Shown: in pieces, positions 34,456 to 42,505 of the stretch
Layout of the letters: every line of letters begins with the position of its first letter
How positions within the stretch are numbered: the first letter of the stretch is position 1
From: Lachnospiraceae bacterium M18-1
GTDB taxonomy: Bacteria; Bacillota; Clostridia; Lachnospirales; Lachnospiraceae
Direction of reading: 5' to 3'
DNA: 64,000 bases
Assembly (NCBI GenBank): GCA_000403295.2
Contig: KE159605.1
Span: 1,397,409 to 1,461,408 of the forward strand
Notes under the pieces: model-generated
Seen by the model: the letters and a program-made list of their open reading frames with translations, nothing else
What the model was told of the DNA's origin: nothing
Database searches by the model: none
Translations under genes and position numbers: made by a program

Positions 34456-35934
34456 ATGTTACACGAGAATAATACCATTGGAGAAGTAAAAGACGAAGTG
34501 CTCTACCAGGTTGCCAAAGCGGCCTTTGAGGGGAACCTGCACAAAATCGAGGCGACACTGCCCTACGAGATCCTGCCGGGAACCAAACCGAAGTTCCGCT
34601 GCTGTGTCCACAAGGAGCGCGAGATCGTCCGTGAACGAATCATGCTTGCCAAGAACATCAACCCGGCAGACGGCGAACCCTGCCACAATACGGTCAAGAT
34701 CCTCCCGTCAGCCTGCGAGAACTGCCCCATCACCCGTTTTTCCGTGACAGACAACTGCCAGAAGTGCATGGGCAAAAAATGTATGCAGGCATGCCGTTTC
34801 GGAGCCATCACCATGGCAAGGGACAAGGCATACATCAATCCGGAAAAATGTAAGGAATGCGGCCAGTGCTTCGATGCATGTCCGTACAACGCGATCGTGG
34901 ATATCATGCGCCCCTGCCGCCGCGCCTGCCCGGTAGACGCTATCCAGGCGGATGAGGACGGAAGGGTATGGATCGATGATGAAAAATGTATCCGCTGCGG
35001 TTCCTGCATCAGCAAGTGCCCCTTCGGCGCTATCTCTGACAGTTCCCGTATGATCGAGGTCATCGACTACTTAAAGGGCGACCGTCCGGTATATGCGCTG
35101 GTAGCCCCTGCCGCCGAGGGACAGTTCGGCATGGATATCACTATGGAATCCATCCGCAAGGGCGCGAAGAAGATGGGATTCAAGGACATGGTGGACGTGG
35201 CCATCGGAGCGGATTTCGTGTCCGATTCTGAAGCAAAAGAATGGGCGGAGGCACATGAGGCCGGCAAGAAGATGACCACCTCCTGCTGCCCGGCATTCGT
35301 ACACCTCATCCGGCGTCATTTCCCGGAGCTGTCCGACCATATCTCTACCACGGTATCCCCGATGGCTGCAACAGCGAGGCTGGTCAAGGCTATGCATCCA
35401 GGCGCGGTATGTATCTTCATCGGACCATGTATCGCAAAGAAGAGCGAGGCCGGACAGGATCAGGATAAGGAAGGCGAAAACGCGGATCTGGTTCTGACCT
35501 TTGAAGAATTTCAGGCGATGCTCCGTGCAAAAAATATCAAGCTTGAGCCTGTCACCCTGGAAGAACCCCAGAACGGCAGTATCCATGCAAAGGGCTACTC
35601 CAATTCCGGCGGCGTGACCAAGGCCGTGAAGCAGGCTTATATCGAGCACGGCGGACAGAGCGGATTAAATGTACGCCAGTGCAACGGCGCGGCGGAATGC
35701 AGGAAAGCGCTCATGCTGTTAAAGGCCGGAAAGCTTCCGGAAGACTTCATTGAAGGAATGGCCTGTGAAGGCGGCTGTGTAGCCGGGCCGGGCAATATCC
35801 AGGAAGAGCGTGCGTTCAAGCGGGAACGTGACAAACAGCTGAAAAGAGCAGATGACCGTCTGGTTACAGATACCGTATCTGAATACGGCAAATACGAATT
35901 TTCCATGCACCGTCATAATCACACGGAAGCATAA
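34456..35934 (+). CDS. Monomeric [FeFe] hydrogenase, group-B-like
   Basis: 492 residues, cytoplasmic, expected to interconvert protons and H2 with ferredoxin. Ferredoxin-type clusters: cysteines at about 87-113 (CENC, CQKCMGKKCMQAC), 132-142 (CKECGQCFDAC) and 178-188 (CIRCGSCISKC). H-cluster motifs: TTSCCPAF at about 274-281, FIGPCIAKKSE near 321-331, and EGMACEGGCVAGPG near 440. The CCPAF and GPC variants and the short architecture fit group B rather than the canonical HydA1 type. Ribosome site AAAGGA. No maturase genes lie in the window. Confidence 0.93.
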   Translation: MLHENNTIGEVKDEVLYQVAKAAFEGNLHKIEATLPYEILPGTKPKFRCCVHKEREIVRERIMLAKNINPADGEPCHNTVKILPSACENCPITRFSVTDNCQKCMGKKCMQACRFGAITMARDKAYINPEKCKECGQCFDACPYNAIVDIMRPCRRACPVDAIQADEDGRVWIDDEKCIRCGSCISKCPFGAISDSSRMIEVIDYLKGDRPVYALVAPAAEGQFGMDITMESIRKGAKKMGFKDMVDVAIGADFVSDSEAKEWAEAHEAGKKMTTSCCPAFVHLIRRHFPELSDHISTTVSPMAATARLVKAMHPGAVCIFIGPCIAKKSEAGQDQDKEGENADLVLTFEEFQAMLRAKNIKLEPVTLEEPQNGSIHAKGYSNSGGVTKAVKQAYIEHGGQSGLNVRQCNGAAECRKALMLLKAGKLPEDFIEGMACEGGCVAGPGNIQEERAFKRERDKQLKRADDRLVTDTVSEYGKYEFSMHRHNHTEA

Positions 35935-35957
35935 TTTTTGATCCGGAGGAAAGCATT

Positions 35958-36686
35958 ATGGAAGAATCAACAAGACGAATCGCGGAACATTTTCAGTGCA
36001 GGTACACGGTCTTTGAGAAGGGAACCGCACCGGAGCCGGTAGAGAAAGCCTACCGGCAAGCCCTCGAAGCCGGACGGTCAGGCGGCTTTTATCCGGCAGT
36101 CTTCCTGCTTGATGAATACGCGGTCGAATGGCTGGAGGAGGTCGTGTCCCAGGACTATGACAGAGACCAGATCATTGCGTCCTGCGGGGACAACGGCAAG
36201 GAGATCCTGGAGGAACGCTATCAGGAATACATGGAGGACCTCGAGCTGGACGAAGAGGGCCAGTCGGATTTCATCGGAAACGAGACGGAAGGCGAGGAAC
36301 TGCATCATTTTATAGGCTACTGCTCCTTCTCCGACAGAAATCTGGAAGCGGACGTATTGCTCTTAGAGCTCCCGGTCCGTCATCCATGGGAGATCATCGG
36401 CTATCTTCCCATGGGCGGATGGAACGAGTGCCCTGCTCCGGAAGAGATGATCTCCATCTGCAAATACTGGTACGAAAAATATAACGCCATACCGGCAGTC
36501 TTTACCCACGACGTAATGGAATTTTATGCCCCCGCGGGACTCAACGGGGCAGACAGCCTGGAGGCCGCCAGGGAGCATTATGCCTTCTGCGTGGACCGGG
36601 TGGACCAGGGAACACAGACCTATAAGCTCTCCGAATTAGCGGCAGGTCTGGAAAATTCGGATGTATGGTATTTCTGGTGGGATTAG
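35958..36686 (+). CDS. DUF4253 family protein
   Basis: 242 residues, acidic and soluble, starting 24 bases after the hydrogenase with GGAGG upstream, so probably co-transcribed. C-terminal DUF4253 landmarks: VRHPWEIIGYLPMGGWNECP, MISICKYWYEKYNAIPAVFT, HDVMEFYAP, and the terminal ENSDVWYFWWD. The role is unknown; linkage to a hydrogenase may be incidental. Confidence 0.85.
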   Translation: MEESTRRIAEHFQCRYTVFEKGTAPEPVEKAYRQALEAGRSGGFYPAVFLLDEYAVEWLEEVVSQDYDRDQIIASCGDNGKEILEERYQEYMEDLELDEEGQSDFIGNETEGEELHHFIGYCSFSDRNLEADVLLLELPVRHPWEIIGYLPMGGWNECPAPEEMISICKYWYEKYNAIPAVFTHDVMEFYAPAGLNGADSLEAAREHYAFCVDRVDQGTQTYKLSELAAGLENSDVWYFWWD

Positions 36687-36703
36687 GGCGAAAGAGATCC
36701 TAT

Positions 36704-36748
36704 GTGTGTTACAATTTACGGCCTGTTAAGCCTTGAATCGTAACACAC
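36704..36748. repeat. Palindrome family D, copy at MFS remnant
   Basis: GTGTGTTACAATTTACGGC (36704-36722) and GCCTTGAATCGTAACACAC (36730-36748) form an imperfect 19-base stem around CTGTTAA. It encodes the last residues of the MFS remnant on the minus strand. Confidence 0.75.
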
Positions 36749-37117
36749 ATTCCTGTTTCTGCACCATTTCAGAAACAGGCCCGTCCCCGCCCCACAGATT
36801 CCCACTCCAAACAGAAATGCCGCCGCCAGGTTCCGCTCCGCCAGTACGCCAAAAGCCAGGTTGGTCCCGGCTCCGATTCCATCCAGAAGCATGGCATGGA
36901 TGCTCAGCGCAGTAGCCCGGTATTCGGTATGGACCTGTTGGTTCTGCATTTCGGCCTGAAGGGGTTGGAACAGGCTGTTTGACACCCGCAGCGCCAGGAT
37001 CCCGCAGACCGACGGAAGCGCAGTTCCTGATACCGCCAGCGTCAGGCAGGACAGGACCGCCGCCCCGCCGAATACCGCTCCCGCTGCCCGTACCCCCTTC
37101 CGTTTCGTAAGTTTTGT
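36716..37117 (-). pseudogene. C-terminal remnant of an MFS transporter
   Basis: An open frame of about 130 codons without a usable start follows a TGA at 37118-37120. It encodes three or four membrane segments and loops typical of the MFS C-terminal half (RVSNSLFQPLQAEMQNQQVH, IHAMLLDGIGAGTNLAFGVL, AFLFGVGICGAGTGLFLKW). The N-terminal two thirds are missing at the edge of the AT-rich island, and the natural end has been replaced by a palindromic repeat. With the truncated merR gene beyond the island it looks like half of a former merR-MFS pair. Confidence 0.75.
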
Positions 37118-37348
37118 TCAATAACTGTAGTGCTCCATCTTAAAAATACTAAATGCCATAAATAGCAGTCCTGAACCAATCACTACGATAAGCATTGTCA
37201 GGAACGGAAATTGTATATCGCCAAACATATAGGTGATCCCATTCTCAAAGGCATATATATCTATAATTTCCCCAGCTGTCATAAAAGTATCTTTTACTGT
37301 TTGGTCTGTTACATTGCCAAAAGTCGCCATAAGCGGCTCTTGTGACAT
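37118..37348 (-). CDS. Possible small membrane protein or gene fragment
   Basis: 76 codons from ATG 37346-37348 with no Shine-Dalgarno. One membrane segment near the C-terminus (FPFLTMLIVVIGSGLLFMAF). It lies divergent to the ArsR gene and ends exactly at the island boundary. It could be the 3' relic of a larger transporter gene; real expression is doubtful. Confidence 0.35.
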   Translation of the reverse strand: MSQEPLMATFGNVTDQTVKDTFMTAGEIIDIYAFENGITYMFGDIQFPFLTMLIVVIGSGLLFMAFSIFKMEHYSY

Positions 37349-37378
37349 TATATTTTTGTTAAAAATACAAAAAACATA

Positions 37379-37406
37379 TTGACATTTATCTATATGTGCA
37401 TATAAT
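37379..37406 (+). promoter_or_regulatory. ArsR-controlled promoter
   Basis: TTGACA (37379-37384), 16 bases, TATAAT (37401-37406). A long imperfect dyad, ATTGACATTTATCTATATGTG against CACATAGACAAATATCAAT, centres on the -10 region, as expected for ArsR/SmtB repression. Confidence 0.8.
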
Positions 37407-37440
37407 AACACATAGACAAATATCAATGAGAGGTGATTAA

Positions 37441-37737
37441 ATGGAAATAGACGAAAAGAAAGTAGCAACCATTTTTAAGGCTTTTTGTGATGAAAACCGT
37501 ATTCGTATCTTGCAGCAATTACTTACTGGGGAAAAATGCGCCTGCGTGCTATTGGATAATCTGCAAATTACACAGCCAACCCTTTCACACCACATGAAAA
37601 TATTGTGTGACGCTGATATTGTAATCAGTAGAAAAGAAGGAAAATGGACGCATTACTCCATATCCAAAAGCGGTGGGGAATATGCCGCAGAGTGTCTTAA
37701 AACTCTGACGAATACATCTCTTTCAGACAATAGATAA
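37441..37737 (+). CDS. ArsR/SmtB-family metalloregulator
   Basis: 98 residues with ArsR winged helix (FKAFCDENRIRILQQLLTGE, ITQPTLSHHMKILCDADIVI, RKEGKWTHYSI). Cysteines 33 and 35 in GEKCACVLL match the ArsR alpha-3 metalloid site (ELCVCDL); Cys16 could complete a trigonal site. GAGGTG precedes the ATG. It heads an operon with a permease and thiol proteins and probably represses it until As(III), Sb(III) or a related soft metal binds. Confidence 0.92.
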   Translation: MEIDEKKVATIFKAFCDENRIRILQQLLTGEKCACVLLDNLQITQPTLSHHMKILCDADIVISRKEGKWTHYSISKSGGEYAAECLKTLTNTSLSDNR

Positions 37738-37830
37738 CCGTGTTTGAAAAGCAACATACACTTTTTGCACGGTTTATCTAAACACAAACAAATAGATACA
37801 TTTCAATCTATCAATTTAAGAAGAAATTTT

Positions 37831-38844
37831 ATGGAAGTATTAAAAACAGGGTGGAATTTCTTTCAAAATGAAATTCTTGGTATGCAATGGTTAAATAGCT
37901 TAATTGGTAATTTTCTCAATGCCTGCGGTTTAGACACGAAAGAAAAGATAGGGGGCAGCGTTCAGTTTTTCCTATATGACACCATTAAAATCATGGTGCT
38001 TTTAGGCGTTTTAATTTTGCTAATATCGTATATTCAGAGTTATTTTCCACCAGAAAGAACAAAGAAAATTCTTGGAAGATTTCACGGTATCGGCGCAAAT
38101 ATCATAGCTGCATTACTTGGCACTGTAACACCGTTCTGCTCCTGTTCATCAATCCCGCTATTTATCGGGTTTACAAGTGCGGGGCTGCCATTAGGTGTAA
38201 CTTTTTCCTTTTTGATTTCTTCCCCTATGGTTGACCTTGGCTCACTTGTACTGCTAATGAGCATATTCGGCTGGAAAGTTGCTGTAACTTATGTTGTACT
38301 TGGACTTATAATTGCGGTTGCAGGCGGTACTATGATTGAGAAACTACACCTTGAAAATTATGTGGAAGAATTTATACGAAGCGGAAAATCTATTGATATT
38401 GAACAAGAGGAACTACATTTTAAAGACCGTATGAAATTCGCATGGGAACAAGTTGTGTCTACGGCAAAAAAAGTTGCCCCGTATGTTTTAATTGGTGTTG
38501 CTATCGGTGCATTTATCCATAACTGGATACCAGAGGACTTCATCGTGCGTGTTCTTGGAACGGGCAATCCGCTAGGTGTAATTATCGCAACAATCGCAGG
38601 CGTTCCCATGTATGCTGATATATTCGGTACTATTCCGATTGCCGAAGCTCTGTTGGCAAAGGGCGCACAACTAGGTGTAGTGTTATCTTTTATGATGGGG
38701 GTTACTACGTTATCCCTGCCGTCAATGATTATGTTGCGAAAAGCTGTCAAGCCTACACTGCTTACTATATTTATTGCAATCTGTATGATTGGCATTATCC
38801 TTGTTGGCTATTTCTTCAATGCAATTCAGTATTTGCTTGTATAA
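37831..38844 (+). CDS. ArsP/UPF0718-type permease
   Basis: 337 residues from ATG 37831 (MEVLKTGWNFFQNEILGMQW); the upstream extension is not hydrophobic and lacks a ribosome site, though the chosen one (AAGAAG) is weak. About eight membrane segments in two halves. The family motif TPFCSCSSIPLFIGFTSAGL with clustered cysteines and a second GVPMYADIFGTIPIAEALLA segment are typical of DUF318/ArsP permeases that expel organoarsenicals or soft metals. Second gene of the ArsR operon. Confidence 0.88.
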   Translation: MEVLKTGWNFFQNEILGMQWLNSLIGNFLNACGLDTKEKIGGSVQFFLYDTIKIMVLLGVLILLISYIQSYFPPERTKKILGRFHGIGANIIAALLGTVTPFCSCSSIPLFIGFTSAGLPLGVTFSFLISSPMVDLGSLVLLMSIFGWKVAVTYVVLGLIIAVAGGTMIEKLHLENYVEEFIRSGKSIDIEQEELHFKDRMKFAWEQVVSTAKKVAPYVLIGVAIGAFIHNWIPEDFIVRVLGTGNPLGVIIATIAGVPMYADIFGTIPIAEALLAKGAQLGVVLSFMMGVTTLSLPSMIMLRKAVKPTLLTIFIAICMIGIILVGYFFNAIQYLLV

Positions 38845-38891
38845 ATGATTGTATGAAGAAACCAAAATAAATTAAATGGAGGTAAATTATT

Positions 38892-39263
38892 ATGTCACTG
38901 TTTGGGAAGAAAAAGGAAGAAGAAAAGAAAGCTCCGGCTTGCGCTTGTAACTCTGGCTGCCCTGCGTCCGAAGTTACGGAAATCACAAGTAATTGCTGCC
39001 CCGAAGCTCAAAACGGTGTTTGCTGCATTAAAGTTTTAGGTTCTGGTTGTGCGTCCTGCCATGCATTATACGAGAACACAAAGGAAGCCATTCAAAAAAT
39101 GGGGCTTTCGGTAGAAGTGGAATATGTAACCGATATGAAGAAAATCATGGACTACGGCGTTATGAGTATGCCTGCGCTTGTTGTAAATGAAAAAGTGGTG
39201 TCTATGGGAAAAGTATTAAAATCCGCAGACGTTGAAAAACTCCTGCACAAATTAGGTTTCTAA
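38892..39263 (+). CDS. Thioredoxin-like redox-active disulfide protein
   Basis: 123 residues. The Cys-rich N-terminus (CACNSGCP, NCCPEAQNGVCC) looks like a soft-metal or redox site. The thioredoxin_3 domain follows: IKVLGSGCASCHALYENTKE with active site CASC, VEYVTDMKKIMDYGVMSMPA and the cis-proline. Ribosome site GGAGG. Such proteins accompany ArsP-type permeases and may deliver reducing equivalents or metal. Confidence 0.9.
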   Translation: MSLFGKKKEEEKKAPACACNSGCPASEVTEITSNCCPEAQNGVCCIKVLGSGCASCHALYENTKEAIQKMGLSVEVEYVTDMKKIMDYGVMSMPALVVNEKVVSMGKVLKSADVEKLLHKLGF

Positions 39264-39275
39264 AGGCGGTAATTT

Positions 39276-39464
39276 ATGAGTTGTATGAATGTAAAAAATT
39301 GCGCTTGCCCTAAAAAAACGTGTCCGAACCACGGAAAATGTTGTGCTTGCGTTATAAAACATAGGGAAACTGATAGTTTGCCCTATTGTTTATTCCCGGA
39401 TAACAACGGAGATAAAAGTAACCGAAATCACTATGAAGTGTTGAAGAAACGCTTTGAAAGCTAA
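39276..39464 (+). CDS. Small Cys-rich protein (DUF6485-like)
   Basis: 62 residues, beginning 12 bases after the thioredoxin gene. Eight cysteines, mostly in CMNVKNCACPKKTCPNHGKC, then CACVIKHRETDSLPYC. It probably binds metal or an iron-sulfur cluster. I recognise it as a frequent companion of ArsR/ArsP clusters in clostridia but know no function. Confidence 0.75.
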   Translation: MSCMNVKNCACPKKTCPNHGKCCACVIKHRETDSLPYCLFPDNNGDKSNRNHYEVLKKRFES

Positions 39465-39478
39465 GGAAAGGCAGTAAC

Positions 39479-39892
39479 ATGGGAAAAATAATGATATTGA
39501 CGTTTAATGACAATGAGGAAATGGCTATTGAAAGAATAGTCACTGCATTATCGGACGAAATCAGCATTGAAGTCATACAACCTAATTTCTTTCCCATGTT
39601 ATCATTTCCGGGACTGGAAATAAAACAGCAGCAACGAATGGTACTTCAAGACGGGGCGGAAATCAACCTTACCCGTCTTGAATACAGTACCCTTGTATTT
39701 CTTGCTTCCAATCCCAGAATTGTCCTAACACAGACACAGATTTTTGAAGCTGTCTGGAACATGGATAGTGATAGCTGCCATTCAAGCGTTGTCAACATGA
39801 TTTGCAACCTGCGGAAAAAGATAGAGCCGGACAGCAAAAACCCGACCTACATAAAAACCGTGTTAGGTGTCGGCTATAAATTCAATGGGTAA
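39479..39892 (+). CDS. OmpR-type winged-helix protein without receiver domain
   Basis: 137 residues. The N-terminal 50 residues are not a response-regulator receiver. The C-terminal Trans_reg_C domain is clear: INLTRLEYSTLVFLASNPRI, VLTQTQIFEAVWNMD, VVNMICNLRKKIEPDSKNPT, YIKTVLGVGYKFNG. Last gene of the island operon, ending in a terminator. It may be an orphan effector picked up with the island. Confidence 0.85.
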   Translation: MGKIMILTFNDNEEMAIERIVTALSDEISIEVIQPNFFPMLSFPGLEIKQQQRMVLQDGAEINLTRLEYSTLVFLASNPRIVLTQTQIFEAVWNMDSDSCHSSVVNMICNLRKKIEPDSKNPTYIKTVLGVGYKFNG

Positions 39893-40564
39893 ACGCCGGG
39901 GAATGATAATTGAAAGCCTGTCATTCCCCGGTGTCTTTTTCTGCCCTTGTGGACGCTTAGTCATTTCCACCCACTCCATTGCCAATGTCTGGGCGATCGC
40001 GTCACCGGGTTCTATTCCAGCTTCATTGAATGCTGCCGACTTGATAGAAAGACGCTTCCATGTGTTATAAAAATCCATTACATCATTCAATGTCTGAAAA
40101 TGTTCTTGAAAAACTTCTGTCTGTTCATCTGAAAACTCATAATTTTCCCAAATAGAAATATCAACCGTGCCAAGCGACTGCATAAAAGTTGCCAGAAGCG
40201 TCCACGGCGGTATTTTTCCTGCACCGATGATCTCCTGGCTTGCTTCAATGGCGGCAATGCTGTTTTGAATACTGTATATTTGGTTGTACAGCATGACTTT
40301 TTGTGCTGATAGTAATTCATCTGCGTTTTTATCTGATTCGGTTTCATCAAGTATCTTTTTTATCTGATTCAGTGAAAAGCCTAAACCACGGTAAAAAATG
40401 ATGTGCTCCAGCTTCATCATGTCGCTTTCTGTATAAAAACGCCGTCCGCCTTCTGTTCGTCCTGATGCCGGAAGAACTCCGATATTATCATAATGTTGTA
40501 ATGTCCGGATCGTAAGCCCGGATATCTTCGCTACTTCGCCTGTACTGATCTGCTTTTCGCCCAT
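39863..40564 (-). pseudogene. MerR/TipA-like regulator with replaced C-terminus
   Basis: The start is ATG 40562-40564 (MGEKQISTGEVAKISGLTIR) after GGAGGTGA. MerR helix-turn-helix (TIRTLQHYDNIGVLPASGRT, GGRRFYTESDMMKLEHIIFY), coiled linker, and a TipAS-like domain to about AMEWVEMT. The last 25-30 codons are antisense to the terminator and 3' end of the winged-helix gene, so the natural end has been lost at about 39940-39965 where the island begins. It may still bind DNA; the ligand domain is probably defective. Confidence 0.75.
39896..39937 (+). terminator. Terminator at the island's right end
   Basis: CCGGGGAATGA (39896-39906) and TCATTCCCCGG (39921-39931), then TGTCTTTTTC. Antisense to it lies the foreign 3' end of the merR frame. 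Confidence 0.85.
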
Positions 40565-40637
40565 GATCTTCACCTCCGGCTTTATCATACCATATTGCAG
40601 AACATAATGTATAGAACCCTTTACCAAAGGCGGCTGA

Positions 40638-41351
40638 TCAGGCCGGGAATTGTAACGTACATCCGGATATGATCAGCAGGACATAGGTCAGCTTTACAAA
40701 AAATTCCTGCTTCATCCTTTTATGTAAGATCTGTCCCAGATATAATGCGGTGATGACCGGGATCACACACCATCCTGTCAATCGGAGGATCTCTGCGGTC
40801 ACTGCTCCTTCCGCGATATTCTGGATCAGCATGCTTCCGTTCAATACGATCCAGACCGGAGCAAGCGTCGCGCGGATCACGGATTTATCCTTTAATACCG
40901 CAACCGCATAGATGACCAGAAGGGATCCTCCGGAAAGAAACATTCCATGGATGATCCCCGCCAGCAGGACCACACAGATCAGCGCTCCTGCCGGGAGGCT
41001 TCGTTCCTTCTTTTTGAACAGGCCGCGGAGGGCGGCCAGGATCAGCAGCCCTCCATATACGGACATTAATATGCGTGCAGGCAGCATACGGTACAGATAA
41101 AGCCCTGCGGCCATCCCCAAAAACATCAGAAGGGAAATTTTAACTGCCTGCTTTTTATCCATATCCCTGTAGTTTCGCACCGCTATATTCGAGCTCACAA
41201 AAATAGCGACTATATTTAATATGATCTTTGCCTCATCAACGCCGATCAGCAGCATTGCTGCCGGCATTGCCAGCATCGTTCCGGCAAACCCGGTGATCCC
41301 TTCGACCACATTTGCAAGAAATACGATCAAAACAAATAGATACTCGGCCAT
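40638..41351 (-). CDS. TSUP (TauE/SafE) family exporter
   Basis: 237 residues, about seven membrane segments, with the family N-terminus LANVVEGITGFAGTMLAMPA and the second half-repeat LAGIIHGMFLSGGSLLVIYA. The start has AGGAGAG upstream. It probably moves an organic or sulfur-containing anion. It follows the glycerate kinase gene with a 12-base gap. Its final residues (TLQFPA) come from a degraded GTAAC palindrome. Confidence 0.88.
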   Translation of the reverse strand: MAEYLFVLIVFLANVVEGITGFAGTMLAMPAAMLLIGVDEAKIILNIVAIFVSSNIAVRNYRDMDKKQAVKISLLMFLGMAAGLYLYRMLPARILMSVYGGLLILAALRGLFKKKERSLPAGALICVVLLAGIIHGMFLSGGSLLVIYAVAVLKDKSVIRATLAPVWIVLNGSMLIQNIAEGAVTAEILRLTGWCVIPVITALYLGQILHKRMKQEFFVKLTYVLLIISGCTLQFPA

Positions 41352-41363
41352 CCTTTTTCTCTC

Positions 41364-42497
41364 CTAGATTGATTTTACTATTTCCGCAAACCGGAAGATC
41401 GTCCGCGCCGTTTTTCTAAGTTCAGAATGGGTACACATCTTAATCTGGTCAAATGTCATAGGCTGGCTGATGATACTGAAGACCGCGCTCACGCCTGCCT
41501 CATATATTTCGTCAATGTCGTCGCCTATGGCTCCTACGATCGCAAGCAGAGGGATCTTGCGGCGCGCAGTCCTTTTCGCAATGCCGGACACGACTTTGCC
41601 TTTTGCGCTCTGTCCGTCAATCCTTCCCTCTCCGGTAATGACCATGGAACAGCCCTCCAGCATCTGCTCGAACTGTATCGCATCGAGGATCACTTCGATC
41701 CCGCTTTGCAGGCCCGCTCCTAAAAATGCTACCGCTCCGGCTCCCATGCCGCCGGCGGCGCCGCCGCCTTCCAGCTGCAGGATATCCTTCCCTAGATTTT
41801 CCCTGACCAGCCCTGCCAGATGCTCCAGTCCTTTTTCCAGATGCCGTATATCCTGTTCGGTAGCTCCTTTCTGCGGTCCGAATACTGCAGAAGCCCCATT
41901 TTCCCCGCATAATGGATTATACACATCACACATTGCCAGAATCTCCGCGTCTCTGATCCTTGAATCCAGCCCTGACATGTCGATTCCTGCAATCTGAGAC
42001 AGAGATTCCCCAACCGGGACAAATCCGTTCCCTTTTGTATCTGTAAACCGGACGCCCAGTGCAGAGGCCGCTCCTGTCCCTCCGTCATTCGTGGCGCTTC
42101 CGCCGAGACACAATATGATCTTTTTGGCTCCGTGGTCCAATGCGTCCAGAATCAGTTCCCCCACGCCAAAGGTCGTAGTTTTTCCTGCCGAAAGCTTTTT
42201 CCCGACCAGCGGAAGCCCCGCCGCCGCCGCCATCTCTACAACGGCGGTCTCTCCAAAAATGCCGTAATACGAAGAGATCCTTTCCCCATATGGCCCGGTT
42301 ACTTCTGCTGTTATTTTCTCTCCGGGAAGCACGGAAAGAAATGCATCCACACTTCCTTCCCCGCCGTCCGCCACTTCCGCCCGGATCACTTCTGCCTCCG
42401 GCCATTGCGACCTGACCTCTTCCTCAATGATCTTTCCCGCATCGCCGCTGGAGATCGTCCCTTTAAAAGAATCCGGAATAATCACTATTTTTTGCAT
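41364..42497 (-). CDS. Glycerate kinase (GlxK/GarK type)
   Basis: 377 residues of the glycerate kinase type-1 family, converting glycerate to phosphoglycerate with ATP in the cytoplasm. Landmarks: VIIPDSFKGTISSGDAGKII, AEVADGGEGSVDAFL, CLGGSATNDGGTGAASALGV, GGGAAGGMGAGAVAFLGAGL and ITGEGRIDGQSAKGKVVSGI. It lies in an operon with the GltS-like symporter upstream and TSUP downstream, in the neighbourhood of a CdaR regulator, which controls glycerate/glucarate genes elsewhere. Confidence 0.95.
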   Translation of the reverse strand: MQKIVIIPDSFKGTISSGDAGKIIEEEVRSQWPEAEVIRAEVADGGEGSVDAFLSVLPGEKITAEVTGPYGERISSYYGIFGETAVVEMAAAAGLPLVGKKLSAGKTTTFGVGELILDALDHGAKKIILCLGGSATNDGGTGAASALGVRFTDTKGNGFVPVGESLSQIAGIDMSGLDSRIRDAEILAMCDVYNPLCGENGASAVFGPQKGATEQDIRHLEKGLEHLAGLVRENLGKDILQLEGGGAAGGMGAGAVAFLGAGLQSGIEVILDAIQFEQMLEGCSMVITGEGRIDGQSAKGKVVSGIAKRTARRKIPLLAIVGAIGDDIDEIYEAGVSAVFSIISQPMTFDQIKMCTHSELRKTARTIFRFAEIVKSI

Positions 42498-42505
42498 GGC
42501 TCTTT

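Noticed and set aside
34456-35934. Reading the protein as a plain 4Fe-4S ferredoxin
   Set aside because: The three H-cluster cysteine motifs in the C-terminal half identify a hydrogenase.
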